Of a stretch of DNA of 64,000 bases, positions 43,718 through 51,638 are shown in pieces. A program made the position numbers and the translations under genes. Position 1 is the first letter of the stretch; each line of letters begins with the position of its first letter. Origin of the DNA: Planotetraspora phitsanulokensis (GTDB lineage: Bacteria; Actinomycetota; Actinomycetes; Streptosporangiales; Streptosporangiaceae); NCBI RefSeq assembly GCF_016863295.1, contig NZ_BOOP01000004.1, positions 248,001 to 312,000 of the forward strand, written 5' to 3'. The notes beneath the pieces were generated by a model that worked only from the letters and a program-made list of their open reading frames with translations, was not told the DNA's origin and did no database searches.

Positions 43718-44329
43718 ATGCAGCCGAAGATCGTGGCTTATGTCCCCCCTGGCGGCTTTCCGGGGGGGGACTTCGATACCGGGGTGCTGGTAGCAGCAGG
43801 AGCAACCCTCGGAGTCGCCATGTTGCTGGCCGCCCTGATCGACCCGAAGAAGAACTGGTGGTCGTTCACCGCGTGGCGCTACCGCAATCCGGACGCCGTT
43901 GAGCCGAGCGATGCCGCCTACTCCGCCGCACGGATGAGCTGGGTGGCAAGCGCGCTGGTGGTCTTCGCTCTGACCGGTGGTCTGGCGGCCTTCGTTCACC
44001 ACCAGGAAGCCGATCAGCGCCGAATCACTCATCCGTCTCCCTCACCGTCGGCCCCGGAAGACACCGGTGCCGACATGCTGAAGGCCAACATCATCACGGA
44101 GAAAATCCTGCAGCTGAGTTTCAAGGAGGCCCGGAAACCGCGCACGGTCGCCGGACAGGTGGCCGCCTCAGTCGAGCCCGGCGCCACGGTGACGTTCCCC
44201 GCCGATCCCGACTTCGTTTCTCTTACGCTGGCCGACGGGAAGACCTTCTGCCTGAACCTGCCACCTGACGCACCAGCCAGGGCACCCCGCCCGTACGACC
44301 CCATCGTGTCGGTGCCGGGCTCCTGCTGA
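43718..44329 (+). CDS. Two-helix membrane protein of unknown function
   Basis: 203 residues. A hydrophobic segment at about 22-40 and a second at about 73-92 flank a loop WWSFTAWRYRNPDAVEPSDAAY that resembles DUF6199-type membrane proteins. The C-terminal 110 residues (TVAGQVAASVEPGATVTFPADPD) should be outside the cell. No good Shine-Dalgarno was seen. Role unknown. Confidence 0.72.
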   Translation: MQPKIVAYVPPGGFPGGDFDTGVLVAAGATLGVAMLLAALIDPKKNWWSFTAWRYRNPDAVEPSDAAYSAARMSWVASALVVFALTGGLAAFVHHQEADQRRITHPSPSPSAPEDTGADMLKANIITEKILQLSFKEARKPRTVAGQVAASVEPGATVTFPADPDFVSLTLADGKTFCLNLPPDAPARAPRPYDPIVSVPGSC

Positions 44330-44348
44330 GCCCACCGGCCGAAGGCCG

Positions 44349-45023
44349 TCAGAGCGCGGAGATCGAGGCGGGCGCCCGCTCCGCGCGGCTGAGCGCGCGC
44401 ACCACGCCGGTCGCGCCGTGCCGTCGCATCGCGATCCGCGCCAGCAGGTCGACGACGGTCTCGACGGCCTCGCCGGGCAGCGCGGGTGTGGGCACCCCCA
44501 CGCTGTAGGCCAGGTCGTCGGAGTGGATGACGATCTCCAGCAGCCGGCTCGTCACGAAGTCGTCCAGAGTGAGCGACCAGGGTCCCCAGGTCGGACGCCG
44601 TACCGGCCGCGAAGGCGCGGCCGGCAGCGTGGTCCGCAGGTCCCGTACGGCGGCGCCGGCCCGGTCCGCCAGCGCAGCGGGGCCTCCGGTGGCGTCCTTC
44701 TCACCGCCCGTTCTGATGTTCACGTTGAACGGGTCGTCGAGGTCGGATCCGATCCAGCTCGCGCGCGCGTAATAGTCGTGGATCGGGATGGTCTCCTCGA
44801 TGGGGACGGGCTCGCCCAGCACCTTCGGCAGGGCGAAGATCTGCCCCGCCAGATGGCCGGCGAGCCCGTGGACGCTGAGCTTGGGCAGGGCACTCGGCTC
44901 CCGCCAGGCGGCGGCCACCTCCGGGGCGGCGAGCAGCTTCGCCGCCGATTCGGCCGCCGTGAGGTAGAGCTCTCTGACGTGCGCCATTCCCATGCCTCCG
45001 AGGGATTCCGTGATGTCCGCCAT
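44349..45023 (-). CDS. Maleylpyruvate isomerase N-terminal (DinB-like) domain protein
   Basis: 224 residues. The MDMPI_N/DinB-type four-helix bundle shows His52 and His57 in LSVHGLAGHLAGQIF and a later His in LEIVIHSDDLAYSVGV, the usual metal triad of mycothiol-dependent isomerases and transferases. It likely uses mycothiol, typical of actinomycetes. Substrate unknown. It lies downstream of the KAS gene with a 51-base gap. Confidence 0.85.
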   Translation of the reverse strand: MADITESLGGMGMAHVRELYLTAAESAAKLLAAPEVAAAWREPSALPKLSVHGLAGHLAGQIFALPKVLGEPVPIEETIPIHDYYARASWIGSDLDDPFNVNIRTGGEKDATGGPAALADRAGAAVRDLRTTLPAAPSRPVRRPTWGPWSLTLDDFVTSRLLEIVIHSDDLAYSVGVPTPALPGEAVETVVDLLARIAMRRHGATGVVRALSRAERAPASISAL

Positions 45024-45074
45024 GCAAAGAACGTGACGCTCATGAAGCTCATTCCGGCATGGCCGCCAGAATGA

Positions 45075-46295
45075 TCATCCGGTGAAGGCGAGGGACGCGT
45101 TGTGGCCGCCGAAGCCGAAGGAATTGACCATGGCCGCCTTCCACCGGCCCTGACGCGGCTTCCCGATGACGATGTCGAGCTTGATCTCGGGGTCGAGGTC
45201 GGCCAGGTTCCGGACCGCCGGGATCGCTCCGTCGCGGACGGCGAGGATCGCGGCCACCGCGCCCATGGCGCCCGCCGCCCCGCACATGTGCCCGGTCATC
45301 GACTTGGTGGCGGTGACCGCGGGATGGGTGCCCAGCGCCTCGGTGATCGAGCGGGTCTCCGTCAGGTCGCCGGTCGGGGTCGACGTGGCATGGGCGTTCA
45401 CATGCCCGATATCGATCGGGTCGAGTCCCGCCGACTCCAGGGCCAGTCGCATGGCGCGCACCTGACCGGCCGCGTCCGCGGCGGTGATGTGGTGGGCGTC
45501 GGACGTGGTGCCCGCGCCCGCCAGCGTGGCGTGCACGCGGGCTCCGCGGGCGGCGGCGAAGTCCTCGCGTTCGAGGACCACCAGGGCCGCCCCCTCGCCG
45601 AGGACGAATCCGTCGCGCCTGGCGTCGAACGGGCGGGAGGCCTCCTCGGGAGCGTCGTTCCGCCTGGACAAGGCCCTGGCCTGGGCGAACCCGGCGAGGG
45701 TGAGCGGGTGCACGCACGCCTCCGCGCCACCCGCGATCACCACGTCCGCGCGGCCCAGGCGGATGAGGTCCAGGCCCATGGCGATCGCCTCCGCCCCGGA
45801 GGCGCAGGCGCTCACCGGGGTGTGGGCGCCTCCCCGGGCGCCGAACTCGATGCTGACCACGGCCGCGGGGCCGTTGGGCATCAGCATCGGCACCGTGTAC
45901 GGCGAGACCTTCCGCGGGCCCGATTCCTCCATGAGGTCGTCCTGGGCGAGCGTGGTCAGCACCCCGCCGACGCCCGTGCCGATCACGACGGCCAGGCGCT
46001 CCGGCTCGACCTCGGGGGCCCCGGCGTCCGCCCATGCCTCCCGCGCGGCGACGAGCGCGGCCTGCTGGCACCGGTCCAGCCGCCGGGCGGGCACCCGGCC
46101 CAGCACCTCGGCGGGGTCGACCCGCATCCGCCCGGCGATGCGGACGGGCAGGTCCTGCGCCCAGTCCTCCTCCACCAGGGTGATGCCGGAACGCCCGTCC
46201 AGCATGCCGCCCCATGTGGAGGCCACGTCCCCGCCCAGCGGCGTGGTGGCGCCGAGCCCGGTGACCGATGCGCCCGCCGTCATTCCGTCTCCCAT
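45075..46295 (-). CDS. Beta-ketoacyl-ACP synthase II (KAS II)
   Basis: 406 residues. The catalytic triad is Cys164 in VSACASG, His302 in NAHATSTPTGD and His336 in SMTGHMCGAAG. Overall length and motifs fit FabF-type condensing enzymes. It elongates acyl-ACP with malonyl-ACP. GAAGGAG precedes the ATG at 46295, 6 bases away. No acyl carrier protein or other fatty-acid gene is adjacent, so it may be a specialised or secondary-metabolism KAS rather than the housekeeping enzyme. Confidence 0.9.
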   Translation of the reverse strand: MGDGMTAGASVTGLGATTPLGGDVASTWGGMLDGRSGITLVEEDWAQDLPVRIAGRMRVDPAEVLGRVPARRLDRCQQAALVAAREAWADAGAPEVEPERLAVVIGTGVGGVLTTLAQDDLMEESGPRKVSPYTVPMLMPNGPAAVVSIEFGARGGAHTPVSACASGAEAIAMGLDLIRLGRADVVIAGGAEACVHPLTLAGFAQARALSRRNDAPEEASRPFDARRDGFVLGEGAALVVLEREDFAAARGARVHATLAGAGTTSDAHHITAADAAGQVRAMRLALESAGLDPIDIGHVNAHATSTPTGDLTETRSITEALGTHPAVTATKSMTGHMCGAAGAMGAVAAILAVRDGAIPAVRNLADLDPEIKLDIVIGKPRQGRWKAAMVNSFGFGGHNASLAFTG

Positions 46296-46624
46296 CGACG
46301 ACTCCTTCCGTGCCGGGAGACGCCTCCGCGGGTGCTCCCCGTACAACGCTGCCAGTACGCACCAGGCCGGGCAGGTGAGCTGATCAACGAAAAAGTCGCC
46401 GGAGATTTGTCGGCGATGTCAAGATCATGCCGATCGACCCGGCCCCGATCCGGCCAACGATCAAATTCCCCCATAAAGGTAAAAACCGCTCATTCGTGAT
46501 GATCATCACATCATGGGATGAATTGGAATCAGCCCAGGGTGTGCCCGGTTAACACAGGCGTAACACGGAGCACGTGCAACGTCTGGAACCACCGGACCCG
46601 CGTGCTCACCAAGGGGGAAAGACC
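46296..46624. other. 329-base divergent promoter region
   Basis: No gene was seen. It contains the GTGATGATCATCAC palindrome at 46496 and an AT-richer stretch around 46460-46520 that stands out in this GC-rich context. The rest is unremarkable. Confidence 0.5.
46496..46509. promoter_or_regulatory. CRP-like palindrome GTGA-N6-TCAC
   Basis: A perfect 14-base palindrome, GTGATGATCATCAC, fits the core of CRP/GlxR sites (TGTGA-N6-TCACA). It lies 116 bases upstream of the His-rich secreted protein and 201 from the KAS start. Confidence 0.45.
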
Positions 46625-47095
46625 ATGAGCAAGATCACTCGGCGCCTCGCGACAGCGGCGGCTACCTTGGCGATCACAGGAGGGGTCGTCTTCGCCACGA
46701 GCGGGGCGGCCTCGGCGGCCACGGTCGAAAGCGTCAGCCACGCCACCGTCTCTGCGAGCCATCAGACGGTGCGGCACAACAGCAACACCCAGCGCTGGGA
46801 CGGCACGCGGTGGTGGTACCGCTACAACGGCCACGGCGACTGGTACAGCTACAGCCACGGTGTGCGCTACCGCTTCGACGGACACAAGTTCTACCGCTGG
46901 ACCGGCGGCAAGTGGAAGGCCGTCTCGACCTCCTACGCCCGGCAGCACGATCTGAACAAGCGGGACTTCTCCCGCGACTGGCACCACGGCCGCGACGACC
47001 ACGGCCACGACAACGGGCACAACAGCGGGCACGGCAACGGGCATGACGGCAAGGACGACCACCACGACAACGGCCACTCGGGCCACGGGCACTGA
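46625..47095 (+). CDS. Secreted His/Gly-rich small protein
   Basis: 156 residues. The signal peptide is MSKITRRLATAAATLAITGG with cleavage near GAASAAT. A middle Tyr/Trp-rich part (RWDGTRWWYRYNGHGDWYSY; FYRWTGGKWKAV) suggests a sticky or carbohydrate-binding module. The last 45 residues are a His/Asp/Gly/Asn repeat (HGHDNGHNSGHGNGHDG) with many histidines, likely to bind metals such as zinc or copper. AAGGGGGA precedes the ATG. Confidence 0.82.
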   Translation: MSKITRRLATAAATLAITGGVVFATSGAASAATVESVSHATVSASHQTVRHNSNTQRWDGTRWWYRYNGHGDWYSYSHGVRYRFDGHKFYRWTGGKWKAVSTSYARQHDLNKRDFSRDWHHGRDDHGHDNGHNSGHGNGHDGKDDHHDNGHSGHGH

Positions 47096-47162
47096 CCCAT
47101 CGGGCCGCCGGCCCGGTGTCACCAACGGGCCGGCCCGTGCCCCCATGCAAGCGGCGCGGCCT

Positions 47163-47229
47163 GCATGATCACGACAAGCGCCACCGCTGATCAGCGCGCA
47201 TTCCCTCGAATCCGCGCATGATCACGACA
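47163..47229. repeat. GCATGATCACG direct repeats
   Basis: GCATGATCACGACA occurs at 47163-47176 and 47216-47229. GCATGATCACG recurs at 47692-47702 beyond the small membrane protein gene. All lie between or next to genes. Confidence 0.5.
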
Positions 47230-47346
47230 GGAGTTTGCCGCCTGGCGTCCCCCGCTTCGGCAGCCGCCTCGGGGACGATCAAGGGTCGCTCGGGCCGAAG
47301 GTCTGATCAAGCTGCTTCACCGCCTCTGGCCTTCCGGCGGGAGCAT

Positions 47347-47538
47347 TTACTCCTTCTTATGGTGCTCGGAGACTGCACAGGCCACCGCGCCAAGCATGGC
47401 GATCCAGGCGATCTGAAGGAGGATATTGCCCACACGTTGGGTGCCAAGGTCGAAGGAGAAGAGGCCTCCAAGGATGAGTGCCCCCGTGCCAACGGCCAGG
47501 AAGACGTTACGTCCGGTTAGTCCGAAGAGCTTAAGCAT
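47347..47538 (-). CDS. Small two-helix membrane protein
   Basis: 63 residues from the ATG at 47538 (MLKLFGLTGRN); a GTG at 47562 would add 8. Two hydrophobic segments are present (VFLAVGTGALILGGLF and ILLQIAWIAMLGAVACAV). The C-terminus is SEHHKKE. No Shine-Dalgarno is obvious for either start, so it may be leaderless. Function unknown. Confidence 0.55.
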   Translation of the reverse strand: MLKLFGLTGRNVFLAVGTGALILGGLFSFDLGTQRVGNILLQIAWIAMLGAVACAVSEHHKKE

Positions 47539-47697
47539 GCGGGCGATGTTACGGCCCGACACTCAGTCCGCCGCTGGACAGTGACACCTTCACCCCCGCG
47601 GAGCGCATCATGCGGGAAGAGCCTGAGCTACGGGCCGTCTTCACCGTGCACGCAGAGACGGGCGTGCGCACGTCTGAGGGACTGGCCATCTGCATGA

Positions 47698-48567
47698 TCA
47701 CGCGGAAAGGTCGGGGGGTTTGAGATTGTAGACGCGGATTGCGTTTCCGGCGAGGACGAGGCCCGCGGTCTCCTCGTCGGGGCACAGCGCGGCGATCGCC
47801 CGGGCGTTCTTCGCGATCCCGGGGATGCCGGGCCAGTCAGTGCCGAAGATCATCCGGCGGACGAGACGGTCCCAGTTGTGCCTCGCGTAGTACTCCCGCA
47901 GCCGGGACGGGGGCAGGCCGGACAACTCGATCCAGACCCGCTCGTTGGACAGGGCCATGAACGCCGCAGCGTCGTACCACCAGCCGCGGCCGCCGTGCGC
48001 GAGCGCGATGTTCAACCGCCGGAAGTCACGCAGCACGTCGTCCAGATGGATCGGGTCGGCGAACGAATTGGACGAGCCGGGGAAGATGCTCGTGCCGCAG
48101 TGGACGACGAGCGGGATGCCGGCGGACTGGCACAGCTCATAGGCGGGATACAGCGACCGGTCGTTGGCTGCGACGCCCGCGTGCACCGGGTGGATCTTGA
48201 GCGCGACGGCCCCCAGCTCGATCTGGCGCTGCAGTTCCTCCTCCACGGGATAGTGGAGATGCGGGTTGACGTTCGCGATCGCCCGCACGCGGCCGGGATT
48301 GTGCTCGGTCAGCGGCAGCAGGTCCTCGATCGGCTGAATCCCGGTGACCTTCGGGCTGTACTCCGCCAGCACCAGGGCGATGTCGACCCCTTCTTCCTCG
48401 AGGTACGCGTCGAACCGTACGGGGTCGACGGTGCCCTCCGCGTCGTACACGCGCTCCAGCACCGGCGTCCCGCCGAAGTCGTGCGCCCACTGCCGCCACG
48501 CCGGCTTCAGGGTGGGCAGCCGGGCGGCGTGCAGGTGGACGTCCACGAGTGGCCGGCCGTCGAGCAT
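47698..48567 (-). CDS. Amidohydrolase-2 family hydrolase in the box operon
   Basis: 289 residues of the metal-dependent TIM-barrel type. HxH is DVHLHAARL at the N-terminus, the LKIHPVH and LVVHCGTS segments supply ligands, and the Asp lies in IFGTDWPG. Members hydrolyse or decarboxylate aromatic and ring-cleavage products. It follows the benzoate-CoA ligase gene by 43 bases, so it is probably the last gene of the operon. A role releasing benzoate from a conjugate, or processing a ring-opening product, is inference. Confidence 0.82.
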   Translation of the reverse strand: MLDGRPLVDVHLHAARLPTLKPAWRQWAHDFGGTPVLERVYDAEGTVDPVRFDAYLEEEGVDIALVLAEYSPKVTGIQPIEDLLPLTEHNPGRVRAIANVNPHLHYPVEEELQRQIELGAVALKIHPVHAGVAANDRSLYPAYELCQSAGIPLVVHCGTSIFPGSSNSFADPIHLDDVLRDFRRLNIALAHGGRGWWYDAAAFMALSNERVWIELSGLPPSRLREYYARHNWDRLVRRMIFGTDWPGIPGIAKNARAIAALCPDEETAGLVLAGNAIRVYNLKPPDLSA

Positions 48568-48610
48568 CAGCGCACCTCGCACGCGCCGCCCGGGCGCGTT
48601 CCTGTGACGT

Positions 48611-50194
48611 TCACGACAGCGTGACCTCCTCGGCCGGGTCGAGCAGCACCTCGGCGGCCATGGCGCGCAACTCGACGCGGCGGATCTTGCCGGTGGCCGT
48701 GGTGGGATAACCGTCGACGAAGATGATCTTGCGTGGGCGTTTGAATGACGGCAGGCCCGCGCGGCAGAACTCGACCAGCTCGCTCTCACCGGCCGAGCGG
48801 CCCTCGCTCAGCACGACGTACGCGACGGGCTTCTCCAGGCCGTCGCCGTCACGCGCGGCGACGACGACGGCCTGGGCGACCGCCTCGTGCGCGAGCAGCC
48901 GGTTCTCGACCTCGGCGGGCGAGACCCAGATGCCGCTCGCCTTGAGCATGTCCCCGGTACGGCCGAGGCAGGTGTAGTAGCCGTCGGCGTCCCGGACGTA
49001 GGTGTCGCCGGTGCGCAGCCATTCGCCCTGGAAGACCTGCCGGGAGGCCGCGTAGCGCGACCAGTATCCGGTGGCGGTGGACTCGCCGCGGACGAACAGT
49101 GTCCCCGGGGTGCCCACGGGCGCTTCCCGCCCCTCGTCGTCGAGGATGCGCAGGTCGTAGCCGGGCACCGCGACGCCCGTCGTGCCCGCTCGTACGCCGC
49201 CCGCGCGGTTGGACAGGAAGATGTGCAACATCTCGGTCATGCCGATGCCGTCCAGGATGTCGACGCCGAAGTGCGAGGTCCACCGCTGGTAGAGGGCGGC
49301 GGGCAGGGCCTCGCCCGCCGAGGCGCACAGCCGGACCCCGCCCAACGCGTCCGGCGGCAGGCCCGCGCGCAACATGTTCGCGAAGAACGTCGGCCCGGCG
49401 AAGAACAACGTCGCGCCGTACTCGCGGGCGCGTCCGGCCAGTGTGTCGGGCCGTGAGGGCGCGCCTTCGAGGATCGCGGACGCGCCCACCGCCAGGGGGA
49501 AGAGCACCGAGTTCCCCAGCCCGTACGCGAAGAACGCCTTGGCGGCCGACAGGCACCGGTCGCCGGGGCGGATGCCGAGGACCTGGCCGCCGTAGGTCTC
49601 GCACACCACGCGGATCGATCCGTGCCGGTGCATCGCGGCCTTCGGCGTCCCCGTGGTGCCGGACGTGTAGAGCCAGAAGGCCGGCGAGTCCGCGCTGGTC
49701 GGGTAGACCACGTCGCCGGAACCGTCGTCCGGGAGGTCGCCGAGGAAGTGGACAGGAACGCCGGCCTCGGCCTCACGGACGGAGCCGCCCTCCCGGACGA
49801 GCATTCCGGTCAGTTCTGGGGCGTCAGCGGCGGCCGCCACGGCGACCTCGGCGTATTCGGGCGAAAACGCCAGTAACCGCGCCCGCGAGTCGCGGAGCAA
49901 CTCGGTCAGGCCGTCGGCGTGCGACATCGTGGAGACCGGCACCGGCACGGCGCCGATGCGCATGGCGGCGAGGAACACCACGACGAAGTCGGGCGAGTCC
50001 GCCATGAACATCAGCAGCCGCTGCTCGGGCAGCAGGCCGATGGCGCGCAGCCCGGCGGCGGTGCGCCGGACGCGGTCGTGCAGCTGGGCGTAGCTGACGT
50101 CTCCCTGCGCACCGGTCAGCGCCAGGCGCTCGCCGTCCCCCCGGTCGATGTGCCGGTCGAGCAGGTACGTGCAGGCGTTGAACAGATCGGTCAT
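48611..50194 (-). CDS. Benzoate-CoA ligase family AMP-forming enzyme
   Basis: 527 residues. The ATP motif is YTSGTTGTPKAAMHRHG; the AMP motif TGVAVPGYDLRILDDEG and the hinge LRTGDTYVRDADGYY follow; the C-terminal lysine lies in YPTTATGKIRRVELR. The segment AKAFFAYGLGNSVLFPLAVGA matches benzoate-CoA ligases. It activates benzoate to benzoyl-CoA, the substrate of BoxB. Directly after boxB with a 16-base gap. Confidence 0.88.
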   Translation of the reverse strand: MTDLFNACTYLLDRHIDRGDGERLALTGAQGDVSYAQLHDRVRRTAAGLRAIGLLPEQRLLMFMADSPDFVVVFLAAMRIGAVPVPVSTMSHADGLTELLRDSRARLLAFSPEYAEVAVAAAADAPELTGMLVREGGSVREAEAGVPVHFLGDLPDDGSGDVVYPTSADSPAFWLYTSGTTGTPKAAMHRHGSIRVVCETYGGQVLGIRPGDRCLSAAKAFFAYGLGNSVLFPLAVGASAILEGAPSRPDTLAGRAREYGATLFFAGPTFFANMLRAGLPPDALGGVRLCASAGEALPAALYQRWTSHFGVDILDGIGMTEMLHIFLSNRAGGVRAGTTGVAVPGYDLRILDDEGREAPVGTPGTLFVRGESTATGYWSRYAASRQVFQGEWLRTGDTYVRDADGYYTCLGRTGDMLKASGIWVSPAEVENRLLAHEAVAQAVVVAARDGDGLEKPVAYVVLSEGRSAGESELVEFCRAGLPSFKRPRKIIFVDGYPTTATGKIRRVELRAMAAEVLLDPAEEVTLS

Positions 50195-50210
50195 TGCACA
50201 CCGTCCGGCT

Positions 50211-51638
50211 TCAGGCGAGGTGGACGTAGTCGTAGTCGAACGGCTTGCCGTTGATGCCCTGACGTGGCGGCGCGATCCAGGCCGCGATCTTCCCCCGCTC
50301 GTGCACCGGCCGCATCAGCGAACGGACGTGGGTCTTGTCGAGGTCGGTGGGCAGCCAGGCGCCCTTACGCCGCTCCCACTCCTCGACCGGGAGCAGCTCT
50401 CCCTCGGGGGTGACCTCGATGCCGGAGAACGCGCCGACCCGCCGGTTGAACGCGGTGTGCGGCAGGTGGAGCCGCTGCGGCAGCCCGGCTTCCTCCAGGA
50501 TCCTGTTCCACCGGTTGACGCCGTTCTGGCAGTCGCGGATGTACTCGCGGCGCAGGTCGCTGTTCAGCCCGACGAGCGCCGACACCTCGGTCTGGCCGAT
50601 CCGGCCGTCGACGACCGCGTCCACCATCATCGAGTCGTCGGTCAGGCGGTGGTCGTCCCGGCGGCGCTCCTCCGACCAGCGCCCCTTCAGTCCGGCGGTG
50701 AAGTAGTTGGCCACGTTGGTCGAGGTCTCCGACCCGAACAGGTCGAGCGACACCGAGTAGTGGAAGTTCAGGTACTTCTGGATCACGTTCAGCGGGATGC
50801 CGCCGAGGCCGCCGACGTCGTCGGTGTCGTGCTCCAGCATGAGCTGCGCGGTCCGCTCGACGACGCGGTCGATGCCGGTCGTCCCGACGAACATGTGGTG
50901 CGACTCCTCCTTGAGCATGAACTCGCACGTGCGCGACAGCGGATCGAACGCGCTCTCCTTGAGGGTGCCGAGCTGGTACTTCCCGTCCCGGTCGGTGAAG
51001 TAGGTGAACATGAAGAACGACAGCCAGTCCGGGGTCTCCTCGTTGAACGCCCCGAGGATGCGGGGGGACTCCTCGCTGCCGGAGTTGCGGTGCAGCAACT
51101 CCTCGGCCTCCTCACGGCCCTCCCGGCCGAAGTACGCGTGCAGCAGGTAGACCATCGCCCACAGGTGACGGCCCTCCTCGACGTTGACCTGGAACAGGTT
51201 GCGCATGTCGTAGAGGCTGGGCGCGGTGGCGCCGAGGTTGCGCTGCTGCTCTACGGAGGCCGGTTCGGTGTCCCCCTGGATGACGATCAGGCGCCGCAGG
51301 TCGGCGCGGTACTCCCCCGGCACCTTCTGCCACACCGGCTCGCCCCGGTGCTGTCCGAAGGCGACGCGGCGGTCGCGGTCGCGTTCGGCGAGGAAGATGC
51401 CCCAGCGGTAGTCCCTCATCGCGACGTGCCCGAAGTGCGCCCAGCCCTCGCGGCCGACGTTCACGGCCGTGCGCAGGTAGACGTCCTCGGTGGGGAGGGT
51501 GGGCCCCATCGACTCCCACCAGGTGAGGAAGTTGGGCTGCCAGGACTCGAGGGCGCGCTGCAGCCGGCGGTCCTCGTGCAGGTCGACGTTGTTGGGGATC
51601 TTCTCGGAATAGTCGGCGGGGGTCGTCAACGGCGTCAC
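50211..51638 (-). CDS. boxB: Benzoyl-CoA 2,3-epoxidase subunit BoxB
   Basis: 475 residues from a GTG that overlaps the boxC stop (GTGA). The di-iron ligands lie in two ExxH motifs, EEGRH (Glu155/His158) and KEESHH (Glu244-His248), with an upstream Glu near 130. Length and motifs match BoxB, which epoxidises benzoyl-CoA with O2. It needs electrons from BoxA, which is not encoded here. Confidence 0.92.
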   Translation of the reverse strand: MTPLTTPADYSEKIPNNVDLHEDRRLQRALESWQPNFLTWWESMGPTLPTEDVYLRTAVNVGREGWAHFGHVAMRDYRWGIFLAERDRDRRVAFGQHRGEPVWQKVPGEYRADLRRLIVIQGDTEPASVEQQRNLGATAPSLYDMRNLFQVNVEEGRHLWAMVYLLHAYFGREGREEAEELLHRNSGSEESPRILGAFNEETPDWLSFFMFTYFTDRDGKYQLGTLKESAFDPLSRTCEFMLKEESHHMFVGTTGIDRVVERTAQLMLEHDTDDVGGLGGIPLNVIQKYLNFHYSVSLDLFGSETSTNVANYFTAGLKGRWSEERRRDDHRLTDDSMMVDAVVDGRIGQTEVSALVGLNSDLRREYIRDCQNGVNRWNRILEEAGLPQRLHLPHTAFNRRVGAFSGIEVTPEGELLPVEEWERRKGAWLPTDLDKTHVRSLMRPVHERGKIAAWIAPPRQGINGKPFDYDYVHLA

